Shown here: positions 7,567 through 16,083 of the stretch, one piece after another
Numbering within the stretch: the stretch's first letter is position 1
Layout: each line of letters opens with the position of its first letter
Origin: Archangium violaceum Cb vi76
GTDB lineage: Bacteria > Myxococcota > Myxococcia > Myxococcales > Myxococcaceae
Assembly: GCF_000733295.1 (NCBI RefSeq)
Contig: NZ_JPMI01000146.1
Location: 1 to 33,973, forward strand
Direction: 5' to 3'
Length of the DNA stretch: 33,973 nucleotides
Translations under genes and position numbers: made by a program
The notes under the pieces: model-generated
The model's database searches: none
Seen by the model: only the letters and a program-made list of their open reading frames with translations
What the model was told of the DNA's origin: nothing

Positions 7567-7634
7567 AGACAACGCCACACATCCGACAGAGACCCCTCCC
7601 GGGAGTGCTGTTTACTTGCGCTCCCGCTTCATCC

Positions 7635-7696
7635 TATTCAAAACACAGACACCACGGGTGGAATCCACCACACGTGATGTCTGTGTTTCTTGAATA
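7635..7696. other. 62-bp nested palindrome between two plus-strand genes
   Basis: The outer arms are TATTCAAAACACAGAC (7635-7650) and GTCTGTGTTTCTTGAATA (7679-7696), with a 2-nt bulge. They continue inward as ACCACG against CGTGAT with one mismatch. At the centre GGTGGAATCCACC (7657-7669) is a second perfect hairpin. The structure lies 68 bp after the small secreted gene and 52 bp before the oxidase start. It may be a terminator (right arm ends TTTCTT), a regulator site for the oxidase operon, or a small palindromic mobile element. Confidence 0.7.
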
Positions 7697-7747
7697 TTGG
7701 GAGGGCCACCGAGCGCCGCTCCCACGTGAGACCCGGGGGGGCAATCC

Positions 7748-10700
7748 ATGTCATGGGCAGCGAGCAGGCCGCGCACGGGAAGAGTGCGCACGGGAGGGGT
7801 GTACCCACTCATCTGGGCTGTACTGGCGTTGACACTGGCCTGCCAACAGGGATTGGACGAAAACCCAGACACGCCCATCGACAGCAGCGCCGATGGGCCA
7901 CCCGTCGTCGAGCCCGCGCCGCGGATACCGCCGCTGGTGCAATGCCACCGCGTGGTCACCGCCCGTGTGGTGGCGTTGGATCAGGTCTACACCTACAACC
8001 GCTTCGGTTCATACAACCCCACGGGGATGGTCTACGCCCTGCGCCGGGACGTGGAGCCCATCGACGCCTCGCGTCCCGTGGGCCCGGGCAACGCGCGGCT
8101 GCGCCAGGACAAGCGCCCGCGCCCGCTCACCCTCCGCGTCAACGTGGGGGACTGTCTGCTCATCCATTTCACCAACTGGCTGGCCCCCACCCGCGAGGCC
8201 ATTCCCTCTCCAGAAGACTCACAACCCGGGGTCGGCCGGGTCAGCAACGAGGACCACCGCCAGGACTCGCCCTTCACCCGCAAGGCCTCCGTGCACGTGC
8301 AGGGAATGCAATACATCAACATCGGCAGTGATGGCGCCTGGGTGGGGCGAAACCCTGGCACCCTGGTGGCCCCGGGCCAGGGCCTCAGCGTCTCGTACTA
8401 CGCGGACCACGAGGGCTCCTTCCTCCTGTCCAGCAAGGGCGCCCTCATCGGCGGCGAGGGCAACGGCGGCTCGCTGGTCCAGGGCCTCTTCGGCGCCGTC
8501 AACGTGGAGCCACCGGGTGCTCGCTGGTACCGCTCCCAGGTCTCCGCGGCCGTGCTCCAGGCCGCCACCCGCCGGGACGCACATGGCCATCCCCTCACCA
8601 ACCCCGACGGCACGCCCCGGCTCGACTACGAGGCCCGCGGCTCCGACGGCACGCCCCTGCTGAACATGCTCGAGCCGGACACGCTGGAGCTCGTCCACGC
8701 GGATCTCCACGCCATCATCACCGGCTACTCCAGCACCGTCGTGGGCACGACGTCCTCGAAGGACCGCGGCCATTTCCGCGAGTTCACCGTGCTCTTCCAT
8801 GACGAACTCAAGACAGTGCAGGCCTTCGAGGAGCTGGAGACGAATCCCTCCTTCCACGGCATCCGCGATGCGTTCGCCGTCAACTACGGCGCGGCCGGCC
8901 TGGGCGCGGAGCTGCTCGCCAACCGCGCCAGGATTGGCCCCAGCAAGGACTGCGGCGAGTGCCAGTACGAGGAGTTCTTCCTCGAGTCCTGGGCCAACGG
9001 AGACCCCGCGCTCAACGTGGAGAAGGACGCCACCGGCCGCGCCGTGCGCGCCCTCTACCCGGATGACCCCTCCAACGTGAGCCACAGCTACCTGGGGGAT
9101 CCCGTCCGCTTCCGCAACCTCCACGCCGGGCCCAAGGAGACGCACGTCTTCCACCTGCACGCCCACCAGTGGAAGGCCGCCCCGGGCGAGGAGTACTCCA
9201 GCTACCTCGACTCGCAGACCATCGGTCCGGGCTCGTCCTATACCTACGACATCAACTACGGCGGCTCCGGCAATCGCAACCTCACCCCCGGCGACGCCAT
9301 CTACCACTGCCACCTCTACCCGCACTTCGCCCAGGGCATGTGGGCGCTGTGGCGCGTGCATGATGTCTTCGAGGCCGGCACCGGGGATCGCCGTCTTCCG
9401 GATGGGGAAATCACCGAGGGCACGCCCAACCCCGCGGTCATCCCCATTCCCGAGCGCGGCATGCCGCCCCTGCCCACCTACGTGGACACGGAGGTGACGG
9501 GCGCCTCGGGGCCCGTGGTGCGGCCCGCGTTCCCGGGCTACCCCTTCTACATCGCCGCCAGGGCGGGCCATCGTCCGCCCCAGCCTCCGTTGGATCTCCT
9601 CGAGGATGGAGGCCTGCCCCGCCACCTCGTCACCCGGGCCATCGGCCCCTCCGTGCTAGGCACGCCCGACAAGCGCTTCTTCGTGGAACACACCGCGCTG
9701 GAGCTCAAGCTGCTGCCCCAGGACGGCACGCCAACCGAGAAGAAAGCCATGTCCTTCCACGCCGGCCAGTTCCCGGGCGCCAGCCCGGCGGCGAATGGCT
9801 ACGGAGACACGGTGGCAGCCTATCCCGCGTACACGGCGCTCGGCTCGCCCTCGCGCTTCCTCGTCAACGGCCGCCCGCCCTCGCCCGGCGCGCCCTACGC
9901 GGATCCCTGCCCCACGGGCGCCCCGCGGCGTGACTACCGCGCCGCCTATCTGCAGATGGATCTGCCCAACATCAACCGCGCGGGCTGGCACGACCCGCAG
10001 GCCCGCCTCATCGTCCTGGATGGAGACGTGGCCGACACCCTCTCCGGCCTGCGTCCTCCCGAGCCCTTCTTCTTCCGCGCCGAGTCCGGTGAGTGCATCA
10101 ACTTCCTCGCCACCAACCTGGTCCCCAAGGCGCTGGAGCAGGACGACTTCCAGATCTACACGCCCACCGACACCATCGGGCAGCACATCCACCTGGTGAA
10201 GTTCGACGTCACCTCCTCGGATGGGGCGGGCAACGGGTGGAACTACGAGGACGGCACCTTCGCCGCCCAGGAGGTGCTGGAGCGGATCGAAAAGGCCAAC
10301 GTGGCCGGCGGGGCCTTCTCGGCCGATGGCACCCTGAATCCGGATGGGGCACGCGAGACGCTCACCGCCAAGGCCCACCCGCGCCTGGGAGCCTCCGGCG
10401 CGCAGACCACCGTGCAGCGCTGGTGGGCGGACCCGCTCCAGGACGCCAACGGGCGCGACCGCACCGTGGAGACCGTCTTCACGCATGACCACTTCGCGCC
10501 CTCGTCCCACCAGCAGCACGGCCTGTACGCCGCGCTCATCGTGGAGCCCAAGGGCTCGCGGTGGAGGGATCCCCGCACGGGCGTCTTCTACGGCACGCGC
10601 CCGAGCGACGGCGGCCCCACGAGCTGGCAGGCGGACATCCTCACCGCCTTCCCCGCCGACAGCTACCGGGAGTTCGCCCTGGCCATCGCGGACTTCGCCC

Positions 10701-12850
10701 TCACCTATGACGAGTGCGGCGAGCCGGTGAACCCGCCGCCCCCCCGGAAGGCCCCCCTGCCCCTGGCCATCCTGCCCTCGCCCTTCCCCGCGCCCGAGGC
10801 CATCAGCGCCGCGGACCCCGGCACCATGGTCATCAACTACCGCAACGAGCCCATCCCCCTGCGCATCTCGGCGCGCGAGGGGTGTGGCGCCCGCTACCAG
10901 AAGCCGGACTTCCTCGGGGACATGGCCAACGTCTTCCGCTCGGACGTGCATGGGGACCCGTTCACCCCGTTGATGCGCGGCTACGTGGGAGACCGGGTCA
11001 AGCTGCGCCTCATCCAGGGCGCCCAGGAGGAGCAACACTCCTTCACCGTCCACGGCCACAAATGGCTGCGCGAGGAGCACGACCGGGACAGTGGCTACTC
11101 CAACGCCCAGCCGCTGGGCCTCTCCGAGCACTTCGAGTTCGCCCTGACCAACGGCCTGCCCGCCATCGGCGGCAGCTACGAGACAGCCGATTACATGTAC
11201 CAGAGCGCCGCCACGGGAGACCTCTGGAATGGCACGTGGGGCATCCTCCGCACGTACCTGCAGCCCCAGACGGGACTGATGACGCTCGCGGACGTGGCGC
11301 TGCAAGCCGCGGACGGGCAGCCGCGCCCACCTCCCGCGCCCCTGCTGGCCCTGCCTCCCGAGTCCCGCCGCATGCCCCTGACGCCCACGAGCGCGCCCCT
11401 TCAACCCTCGTACGTCACCGGCGCCAACGGACAGCAACAGGAGCTGCGCCGGGTGAGCGGCCCCATGGTGTACCCCCGGGAGATGTATGCCCTCGCGCCC
11501 GAGCTCGTCCGCCAGGCGGAGGCCGAGGGCCGCTTCCGGCCCCGGCCGGTGATGGTGGACTCGTGCCCGGGCACCGCCGCGGTGCGCACCTACCAGGTCT
11601 CCGCCATCGACGCCGCGACGTGGCTGCCCGGAGGCCGGCTCACCTACAACGAGGAGTACGGCCTGTACGATCCGGACGCCCTGCTCTTCGTGCGCGACGA
11701 GCACCTGGAGGACGTGCGCACCGGAAGGCGCAAGCCCGAGCCGCTCATCCTCCGCGCCCGCGCGGGCGAGTGCGTGCAGGTGACGCTCACCAACCTCCTG
11801 CCGGAGGCCCCACGCCAGACGCCTCACTGGTCCCACCACGCGCCCATCACCCCCTTCTTCAACGTCAACCAGGTGCGGCCCTCCAACCACGTCTCGCTGC
11901 ACCCGCAGCTCGTCAACTACGACGTGAACACGGATGACGGCGCCAACGTGGGCCTCAACGCGCCCCAGACGATTCCACCCGGCGGCTCGTGGACGTACCG
12001 CTGGTACGCGGGAGACCTCGCCAGTCCCCCGGTCATCGGCGCGCTGCCCACGGAGGGAGCACAGGCGACGCCCGTGGAGTACGGCATCGTCAACCTGAGG
12101 GACATGGCGGACGTGGTGAACCACGGCATGCATGGCTCCCTCGGGGCGCTCGTCATCGAGCCCGCCGGCGCCGTGTGGAGCACCGATGCGAATACCGAGG
12201 CCCAGGCCCGCGTGCGCTACACGGAGCCGGACGGTACCTGGCGCACGTTCCGGGAGTTCGTCCTCCTCCTCCAGGACGACCTCGGCCTGCACACGGACAC
12301 CGCTGTCTTCCGGGACACGGACGTGGAGCTGAACAGTGGAAGCGCGCTGCGCAACCTGGCCGGCGAGGACGATGCCGAGGACACGGGCATGAAGGCGTTC
12401 AACTACCGCACCGAGCCCCTCTGGGCCCGGCTCGGGGTGGCGCCCCAGACGCCGCTGGAGCAGCTCAACGACCTCGAGCAGTCGAACCTGCTGTCCTCCG
12501 GGGCCTTCGGAGACCCCGCCACGCCCGTCTTCCGGGCGCTCCGCGGCGAGGCGCTGCGCCTGCGCATCGGACAGCCCTCGGGCCATGCGCGCCAGCACGC
12601 CTTCGCGCTCCACGGCGCCGAGTGGCGCTTCAACCCCTGGGCCCGGGGAGAGCGCTCGCTCGTCTTCGGCCCCAGTCCGCTGTCTCCCATCATCTCCACC
12701 CAGGGCGGCATCTCCGCGATGCAGCACTGGAACATCGTGCCCGAGTACGGAGCGGGAGGCCTCTACGCCGTCCCGGGCGACTACCTCTACCAGGACCTGG
12801 CCAGCTTCTCGTTCACCCAGGGCCTCTGGGGCATCGTCCGCGTGGAATAG
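7748..12850 (+). CDS. Giant MnxG/MofA-like multicopper oxidase
   Basis: 1700 residues. The N-terminus has basic residues, a hydrophobic segment and Cys32 (LALTLACQQG), probably a lipoprotein with an imperfect lipobox. Three copies of a roughly 550-residue unit are visible, each probably two cupredoxin domains, opening with similar strands (RVNVGDCLLIHFTN, RAESGECINFLATN, RARAGECVQVTLTN). Only some carry copper ligands: HVFHLHAHQW (His466, 469, 471) and HCHLYPHFAQGM (His520, Cys521, His522, His526, Met531) in unit 1; HIH (813-815) and HDH (913-915) in unit 2. Together these are the four motifs of a complete type 1 plus trinuclear centre, but ordered III-IV-I-II, as I recall for Mn(II) oxidase MnxG. 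The size is close to MofA. The substrate is not proven; Mn(II), another metal or an organic are possible. The next gene starts 38 bp downstream. Confidence 0.85.
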   Translation: MSWAASRPRTGRVRTGGVYPLIWAVLALTLACQQGLDENPDTPIDSSADGPPVVEPAPRIPPLVQCHRVVTARVVALDQVYTYNRFGSYNPTGMVYALRRDVEPIDASRPVGPGNARLRQDKRPRPLTLRVNVGDCLLIHFTNWLAPTREAIPSPEDSQPGVGRVSNEDHRQDSPFTRKASVHVQGMQYINIGSDGAWVGRNPGTLVAPGQGLSVSYYADHEGSFLLSSKGALIGGEGNGGSLVQGLFGAVNVEPPGARWYRSQVSAAVLQAATRRDAHGHPLTNPDGTPRLDYEARGSDGTPLLNMLEPDTLELVHADLHAIITGYSSTVVGTTSSKDRGHFREFTVLFHDELKTVQAFEELETNPSFHGIRDAFAVNYGAAGLGAELLANRARIGPSKDCGECQYEEFFLESWANGDPALNVEKDATGRAVRALYPDDPSNVSHSYLGDPVRFRNLHAGPKETHVFHLHAHQWKAAPGEEYSSYLDSQTIGPGSSYTYDINYGGSGNRNLTPGDAIYHCHLYPHFAQGMWALWRVHDVFEAGTGDRRLPDGEITEGTPNPAVIPIPERGMPPLPTYVDTEVTGASGPVVRPAFPGYPFYIAARAGHRPPQPPLDLLEDGGLPRHLVTRAIGPSVLGTPDKRFFVEHTALELKLLPQDGTPTEKKAMSFHAGQFPGASPAANGYGDTVAAYPAYTALGSPSRFLVNGRPPSPGAPYADPCPTGAPRRDYRAAYLQMDLPNINRAGWHDPQARLIVLDGDVADTLSGLRPPEPFFFRAESGECINFLATNLVPKALEQDDFQIYTPTDTIGQHIHLVKFDVTSSDGAGNGWNYEDGTFAAQEVLERIEKANVAGGAFSADGTLNPDGARETLTAKAHPRLGASGAQTTVQRWWADPLQDANGRDRTVETVFTHDHFAPSSHQQHGLYAALIVEPKGSRWRDPRTGVFYGTRPSDGGPTSWQADILTAFPADSYREFALAIADFALTYDECGEPVNPPPPRKAPLPLAILPSPFPAPEAISAADPGTMVINYRNEPIPLRISAREGCGARYQKPDFLGDMANVFRSDVHGDPFTPLMRGYVGDRVKLRLIQGAQEEQHSFTVHGHKWLREEHDRDSGYSNAQPLGLSEHFEFALTNGLPAIGGSYETADYMYQSAATGDLWNGTWGILRTYLQPQTGLMTLADVALQAADGQPRPPPAPLLALPPESRRMPLTPTSAPLQPSYVTGANGQQQELRRVSGPMVYPREMYALAPELVRQAEAEGRFRPRPVMVDSCPGTAAVRTYQVSAIDAATWLPGGRLTYNEEYGLYDPDALLFVRDEHLEDVRTGRRKPEPLILRARAGECVQVTLTNLLPEAPRQTPHWSHHAPITPFFNVNQVRPSNHVSLHPQLVNYDVNTDDGANVGLNAPQTIPPGGSWTYRWYAGDLASPPVIGALPTEGAQATPVEYGIVNLRDMADVVNHGMHGSLGALVIEPAGAVWSTDANTEAQARVRYTEPDGTWRTFREFVLLLQDDLGLHTDTAVFRDTDVELNSGSALRNLAGEDDAEDTGMKAFNYRTEPLWARLGVAPQTPLEQLNDLEQSNLLSSGAFGDPATPVFRALRGEALRLRIGQPSGHARQHAFALHGAEWRFNPWARGERSLVFGPSPLSPIISTQGGISAMQHWNIVPEYGAGGLYAVPGDYLYQDLASFSFTQGLWGIVRVE

Positions 12851-12888
12851 CGCGGCCTCACACCATCGCAAGCAAAGGGGGGATTCTC

Positions 12889-14814
12889 ATGCTGGGAAGG
12901 CCGGAATGGGCAGTGCTGCTCGTGTTGTGGATGGGTTGCCAGCCACGGAAGGAAGAGGGGCCACCCGCCCCGCCTCCCGTGGCCGCGCCAGCCCCCGTGA
13001 CGGTGACGAAGGCGGAGGTGTCCGTGTCCTTCGACCTTCAGGCAGGCGCGGAGGGCACGGCGCGATTCGTGCTGAAGGATCCACGCACCGGAGCGCCCGT
13101 GCGGGGGGCCCGGCTGCTCGCGTGGATGGCCGCGAGGCCCGAGGGACAAGCCGCTCCGGACGACGCGACCTGCCGGGCCCGCATCAAGACGTACCTCGGC
13201 GGCCTGCTGGCGGCGCGCGCCGAGGTGGACCTCAACTCCTTCCTGCTGCTCACCCTCAACCATGACCACACGCTGTCCGTCATCGATCCGCAGCTCTCCT
13301 TCCAGCGCACCAAGCTGAAGCACCTCGTCTCCCTGGGCGGAGCGGCCGGGGACTGGGCACTGCGTCCGGACGGAGGAGCGCTCTACGTGTCCCAGCCCAC
13401 GCACGGCACGGTGTCCGTGGTGGATACCCGCCGCTTCCTCGTGCAGCGCAACGTGCGGGTGGGCCAGAAACCGGGGCGGCTGGCGCTCGCTCCGGACGGG
13501 CGCTCGCTCTGGGTGGACAACGAGGGAGACGGCACCGTCTCCGTGCTCGACACCACCACGCAGGCGGTGCTGGGCACGCTGGAGGTGGGCGAGGGACAGA
13601 AGGCATTCGCCTTCGGCGAGGACGGCCGGACCGCATGGCTCTCCAGCTCCGGGGGCGAGGAGCTCGTCGCGGTGGACGTGGCCTCGCGCGAGGAACTGGG
13701 GCGCGTGACGGTGGGCACGGGCACCCGCGCGCTGGCCTACAGCGAGGTGGCCCGGGCGCTCTACGTGGTGCGGGAGCAGGCCCAGGAGGTGCTGGTGGTG
13801 GACGGCTCGCGGCGCGAGGTGGTGCACCGCGTCTCCGTGGCGCCAAGGCCAGGCATGCTGCGCTTCGAGCCCTCGGGCCGCTGGGCCTTCGTCCTCTACC
13901 CGCGTGGCGACCGGGTGGACATCCTCGACACGGCCTCCAACCGGGTGGCCCATTCGCTCACCGGCTTCTCCGCCCCGGACCAGGTGACCTTCACCTCCGC
14001 CTTCGCCTACGTGCGCAACACCGGGGATGCCCGCATGTCGCTCATCGAGCTGGCCTCACTGGAGAAGTCCGGCACGCCCTCCGTCGTGCAGATCACCATG
14101 GGCCAGAAGAAGCCCGCGCTGGCCCGGGAGCTCGGACGCGCTTCCGCCATCGCCACCCTGCCCGAGGGCAACAGCGTCCTCGTCGCCGGCACCGCCGACC
14201 GCGCCCTCTATCTGTACTCCGAGGGCATGATGGCCCCGCGAGGCACCCACTTGAACTATGGCCGCGAGCCCCGGGCCGTCCTGGTGTTGGACCGTTCGCT
14301 GCGCGAGGTGGAGCCCGGCGTCTACGCGGCCCAGGCGCGTCCGCGGAAGAACGGCCCCCATGACGTCCACGTACTGCTGGACTCGCCGCGCACGCCCGTG
14401 TGCCTCACGTGGACGGTGTCCGGCGTTCCCGAGGACGCCGCCTCCGCGGGCACCGCCCCGCTCGTGCTCGAGCCCCGGTTCGATTCCTCCCGGCACCTGA
14501 CCGCGGGCCAGCGCACCTCGCTGCGCTTCCGGCTGACGCCCGCCACGCATGTGAAGGAGCAACGTCCGCTGTCACCCGAGGAGCTCCAGGTGCTGATGTT
14601 CCGTCCCCCCTCCGGGCGCTGGCTGGAGCGGCCCGTGCCCCGGCGCGTGGAGGACGGCGTCTTCGAGATCGATGTCTCCCCGCCCGAGCCCGGCCAGTAC
14701 GTGCTGCTCGTCGGCGCCGAGAGCCGGGGAGCCCCGCTCGGTGCCCTTCGCGACTTCAAGCTCGGCGTCCAGGCCGAAACCACCCTCCGCCACGTCTCCG
14801 AGGTCCACCCCTGA
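12889..14814 (+). CDS. YVTN-type beta-propeller lipoprotein
   Basis: 641 residues; the ATG follows AAAGGGGGG. A short signal sequence ends at Cys17 (VLWMGCQP), so it is probably a lipoprotein with an atypical lipobox, followed by a Pro/Ala-rich linker. An N-terminal Ig-like stretch precedes a run of about seven blades with repeated GTVSVVDT/GTVSVLDT strands and PDG turns (ALRPDGGALYVSQ, ALAPDGRSLWVDN). This is the YncE/YVTN propeller pattern. The last 200 residues are beta-rich and end in GQYVLLVGAESRG, resembling an Ig-like domain. It lies between the oxidase and the SCO protein and overlaps the latter by one base, so a shared exported complex is plausible. No heme or copper ligand motif is obvious in it. 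Confidence 0.82.
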   Translation: MLGRPEWAVLLVLWMGCQPRKEEGPPAPPPVAAPAPVTVTKAEVSVSFDLQAGAEGTARFVLKDPRTGAPVRGARLLAWMAARPEGQAAPDDATCRARIKTYLGGLLAARAEVDLNSFLLLTLNHDHTLSVIDPQLSFQRTKLKHLVSLGGAAGDWALRPDGGALYVSQPTHGTVSVVDTRRFLVQRNVRVGQKPGRLALAPDGRSLWVDNEGDGTVSVLDTTTQAVLGTLEVGEGQKAFAFGEDGRTAWLSSSGGEELVAVDVASREELGRVTVGTGTRALAYSEVARALYVVREQAQEVLVVDGSRREVVHRVSVAPRPGMLRFEPSGRWAFVLYPRGDRVDILDTASNRVAHSLTGFSAPDQVTFTSAFAYVRNTGDARMSLIELASLEKSGTPSVVQITMGQKKPALARELGRASAIATLPEGNSVLVAGTADRALYLYSEGMMAPRGTHLNYGREPRAVLVLDRSLREVEPGVYAAQARPRKNGPHDVHVLLDSPRTPVCLTWTVSGVPEDAASAGTAPLVLEPRFDSSRHLTAGQRTSLRFRLTPATHVKEQRPLSPEELQVLMFRPPSGRWLERPVPRRVEDGVFEIDVSPPEPGQYVLLVGAESRGAPLGALRDFKLGVQAETTLRHVSEVHP

Positions 14815-15920
14815 TGCACCCACGTCCGTTCTGCCTCGCCGTTCTCCTCTCGCTGGCCACCTCCACCGCCGCATCCGCACAGGACACAGTGCGCGTGCCC
14901 GCCCCACCTCCCGCCGAGTCCCTCCAGGTGCAGGTGCCCGATGTCACGCTGGTGGATCAACACGGGCGCCAGGTGCGGCTGTGGTCCGACCTCGTCCGAG
15001 GGCAGGTGGTGGCCATCAACTTCATCTTCACCCGCTGCAAGACCATCTGCTCGCCCATGACCGCCACCCTGGCGCGCGTGCGCAAGGAGTTGGGTCCCAA
15101 AGCCCCCGTGCGCTTCATCTCCATTACCCTGGATGTGGCCCACGACACGCCCGGGAAGCTGGCCCGCTTCGCCGAGCCCTTCTCGCCCGGGCCCCGCTGG
15201 TCCTTCCTCACCGGCGAGCCCGAGCAGGTGAAGCAGGCCCTGGTGGCACTCGGCGGCTACACCCCGGACAAGGAGGCGCACCGGCCGCTCGTGCTGGTGG
15301 GTAACGCCACCGCTGGCAAGTGGGTGCGCGTGGACGGGCTCGGCTCCGCCTCCTCCATTCTCGACGCCATCCGCGAGGTGCGCGCCGCCTCCGCACCGCC
15401 TCCCGAGCTGGAGGACGTCACTTCCGCCCGGGACGCCTCCGCCGCGCGCTACTTCACCAACACCGAACTCATCGATCAGCACGGCAAGCCCCACCGCTTC
15501 TACGAGGACCTCATCCGCGGCCGGAAGGTGCTCATCAACTTCGCCTTCACCTCCTGCAAGGGCGTGTGCTCGCCCATGACGAAGCACCTCGCCGAGGTGC
15601 AGCGCAAGCTGGGGGCTCGCGTGGGCCAGGACATCACCATGATCACCCTCTCGGTGGACCCCGCCAACGACACGCCGGAGAGCCTCGCCCGCTTCGCCCG
15701 GAAGTTCAGCACCGGGCCCGGCTGGTACTTCCTCACCGGCGCCCGCGAGAACGTGTCCCTCGTCCTCAAGAAGCTCGGCGGCTACACCGAGGATCCCGCC
15801 GCCCACAGCTCGGTGCTACTCATCGGCGATGCCGCCACCGGGACGTGGGTGAAGGCCCCCGCCATGTCCGCCGTAGACAACATCGTCTACGCCGTGGAGC
15901 ACCTCGATGACCCGAGGTAG
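14814..15920 (+). CDS. Two-domain SCO1/SenC copper chaperone, exported
   Basis: 368 residues with a Sec signal peptide (about residues 1-22, ending ASAQ). The start overlaps the previous stop (TGATG). Two thioredoxin-fold SCO domains lie in tandem. Domain 1 has CKTIC (Cys75, Cys79) and His156 (KEAHRPLVLVG). Domain 2 has CKGVC (Cys248, Cys252) and His331 (PAAHSSVLLIG). Both keep the CxxxCxPM loop, and each has the distal histidine that completes the Cu site. Both also share the opening strand LVDQHGRQVRLW / LIDQHGKPHRFY. SCO proteins deliver copper to oxidases, mostly the CuA site of cytochrome oxidase. None of those subunits is nearby, while a multicopper oxidase is, so that oxidase is the likely client. 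Confidence 0.9.
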   Translation: MHPRPFCLAVLLSLATSTAASAQDTVRVPAPPPAESLQVQVPDVTLVDQHGRQVRLWSDLVRGQVVAINFIFTRCKTICSPMTATLARVRKELGPKAPVRFISITLDVAHDTPGKLARFAEPFSPGPRWSFLTGEPEQVKQALVALGGYTPDKEAHRPLVLVGNATAGKWVRVDGLGSASSILDAIREVRAASAPPPELEDVTSARDASAARYFTNTELIDQHGKPHRFYEDLIRGRKVLINFAFTSCKGVCSPMTKHLAEVQRKLGARVGQDITMITLSVDPANDTPESLARFARKFSTGPGWYFLTGARENVSLVLKKLGGYTEDPAAHSSVLLIGDAATGTWVKAPAMSAVDNIVYAVEHLDDPR

Positions 15921-15992
15921 GCCATCGGAACCAGGCTCTTGCAGGGGTGCTCTCGCGGAAAAGGACAGGCACCTTCCGGAGGCGCGGCGTAC

Positions 15993-16019
15993 CAACTTGT
16001 CCAACAGTCGGACAAGTTG
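15993..16019. promoter_or_regulatory. Operator-like palindrome upstream of the cytochrome c fusion gene
   Basis: CAACTTGTCC (15993-16002) and GGACAAGTTG (16010-16019) are perfect inverted arms around AACAGTC, which is itself nearly symmetrical. The site lies 64 bp before the lipoprotein start and 73 bp after the SCO gene. Size and symmetry suit a TetR- or MarR-type dimer. No T-run follows, so an intrinsic terminator is less likely. Confidence 0.55.
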
Positions 16020-16083
16020 CTCCCGAGCGCCGCCGGAACCTCCCCCTGAGAGGACCTACCCCGCTTGGCTCAGCGCGCGGCGG

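Noticed and set aside
9656-12871. Open frame of about 1070 codons antisense to the multicopper oxidase
   Set aside because: It is a GC-rich shadow frame: the plus-strand protein has ordered copper motifs and domain repeats, while the antisense product is low-complexity Arg/Gly/Val with no motif.
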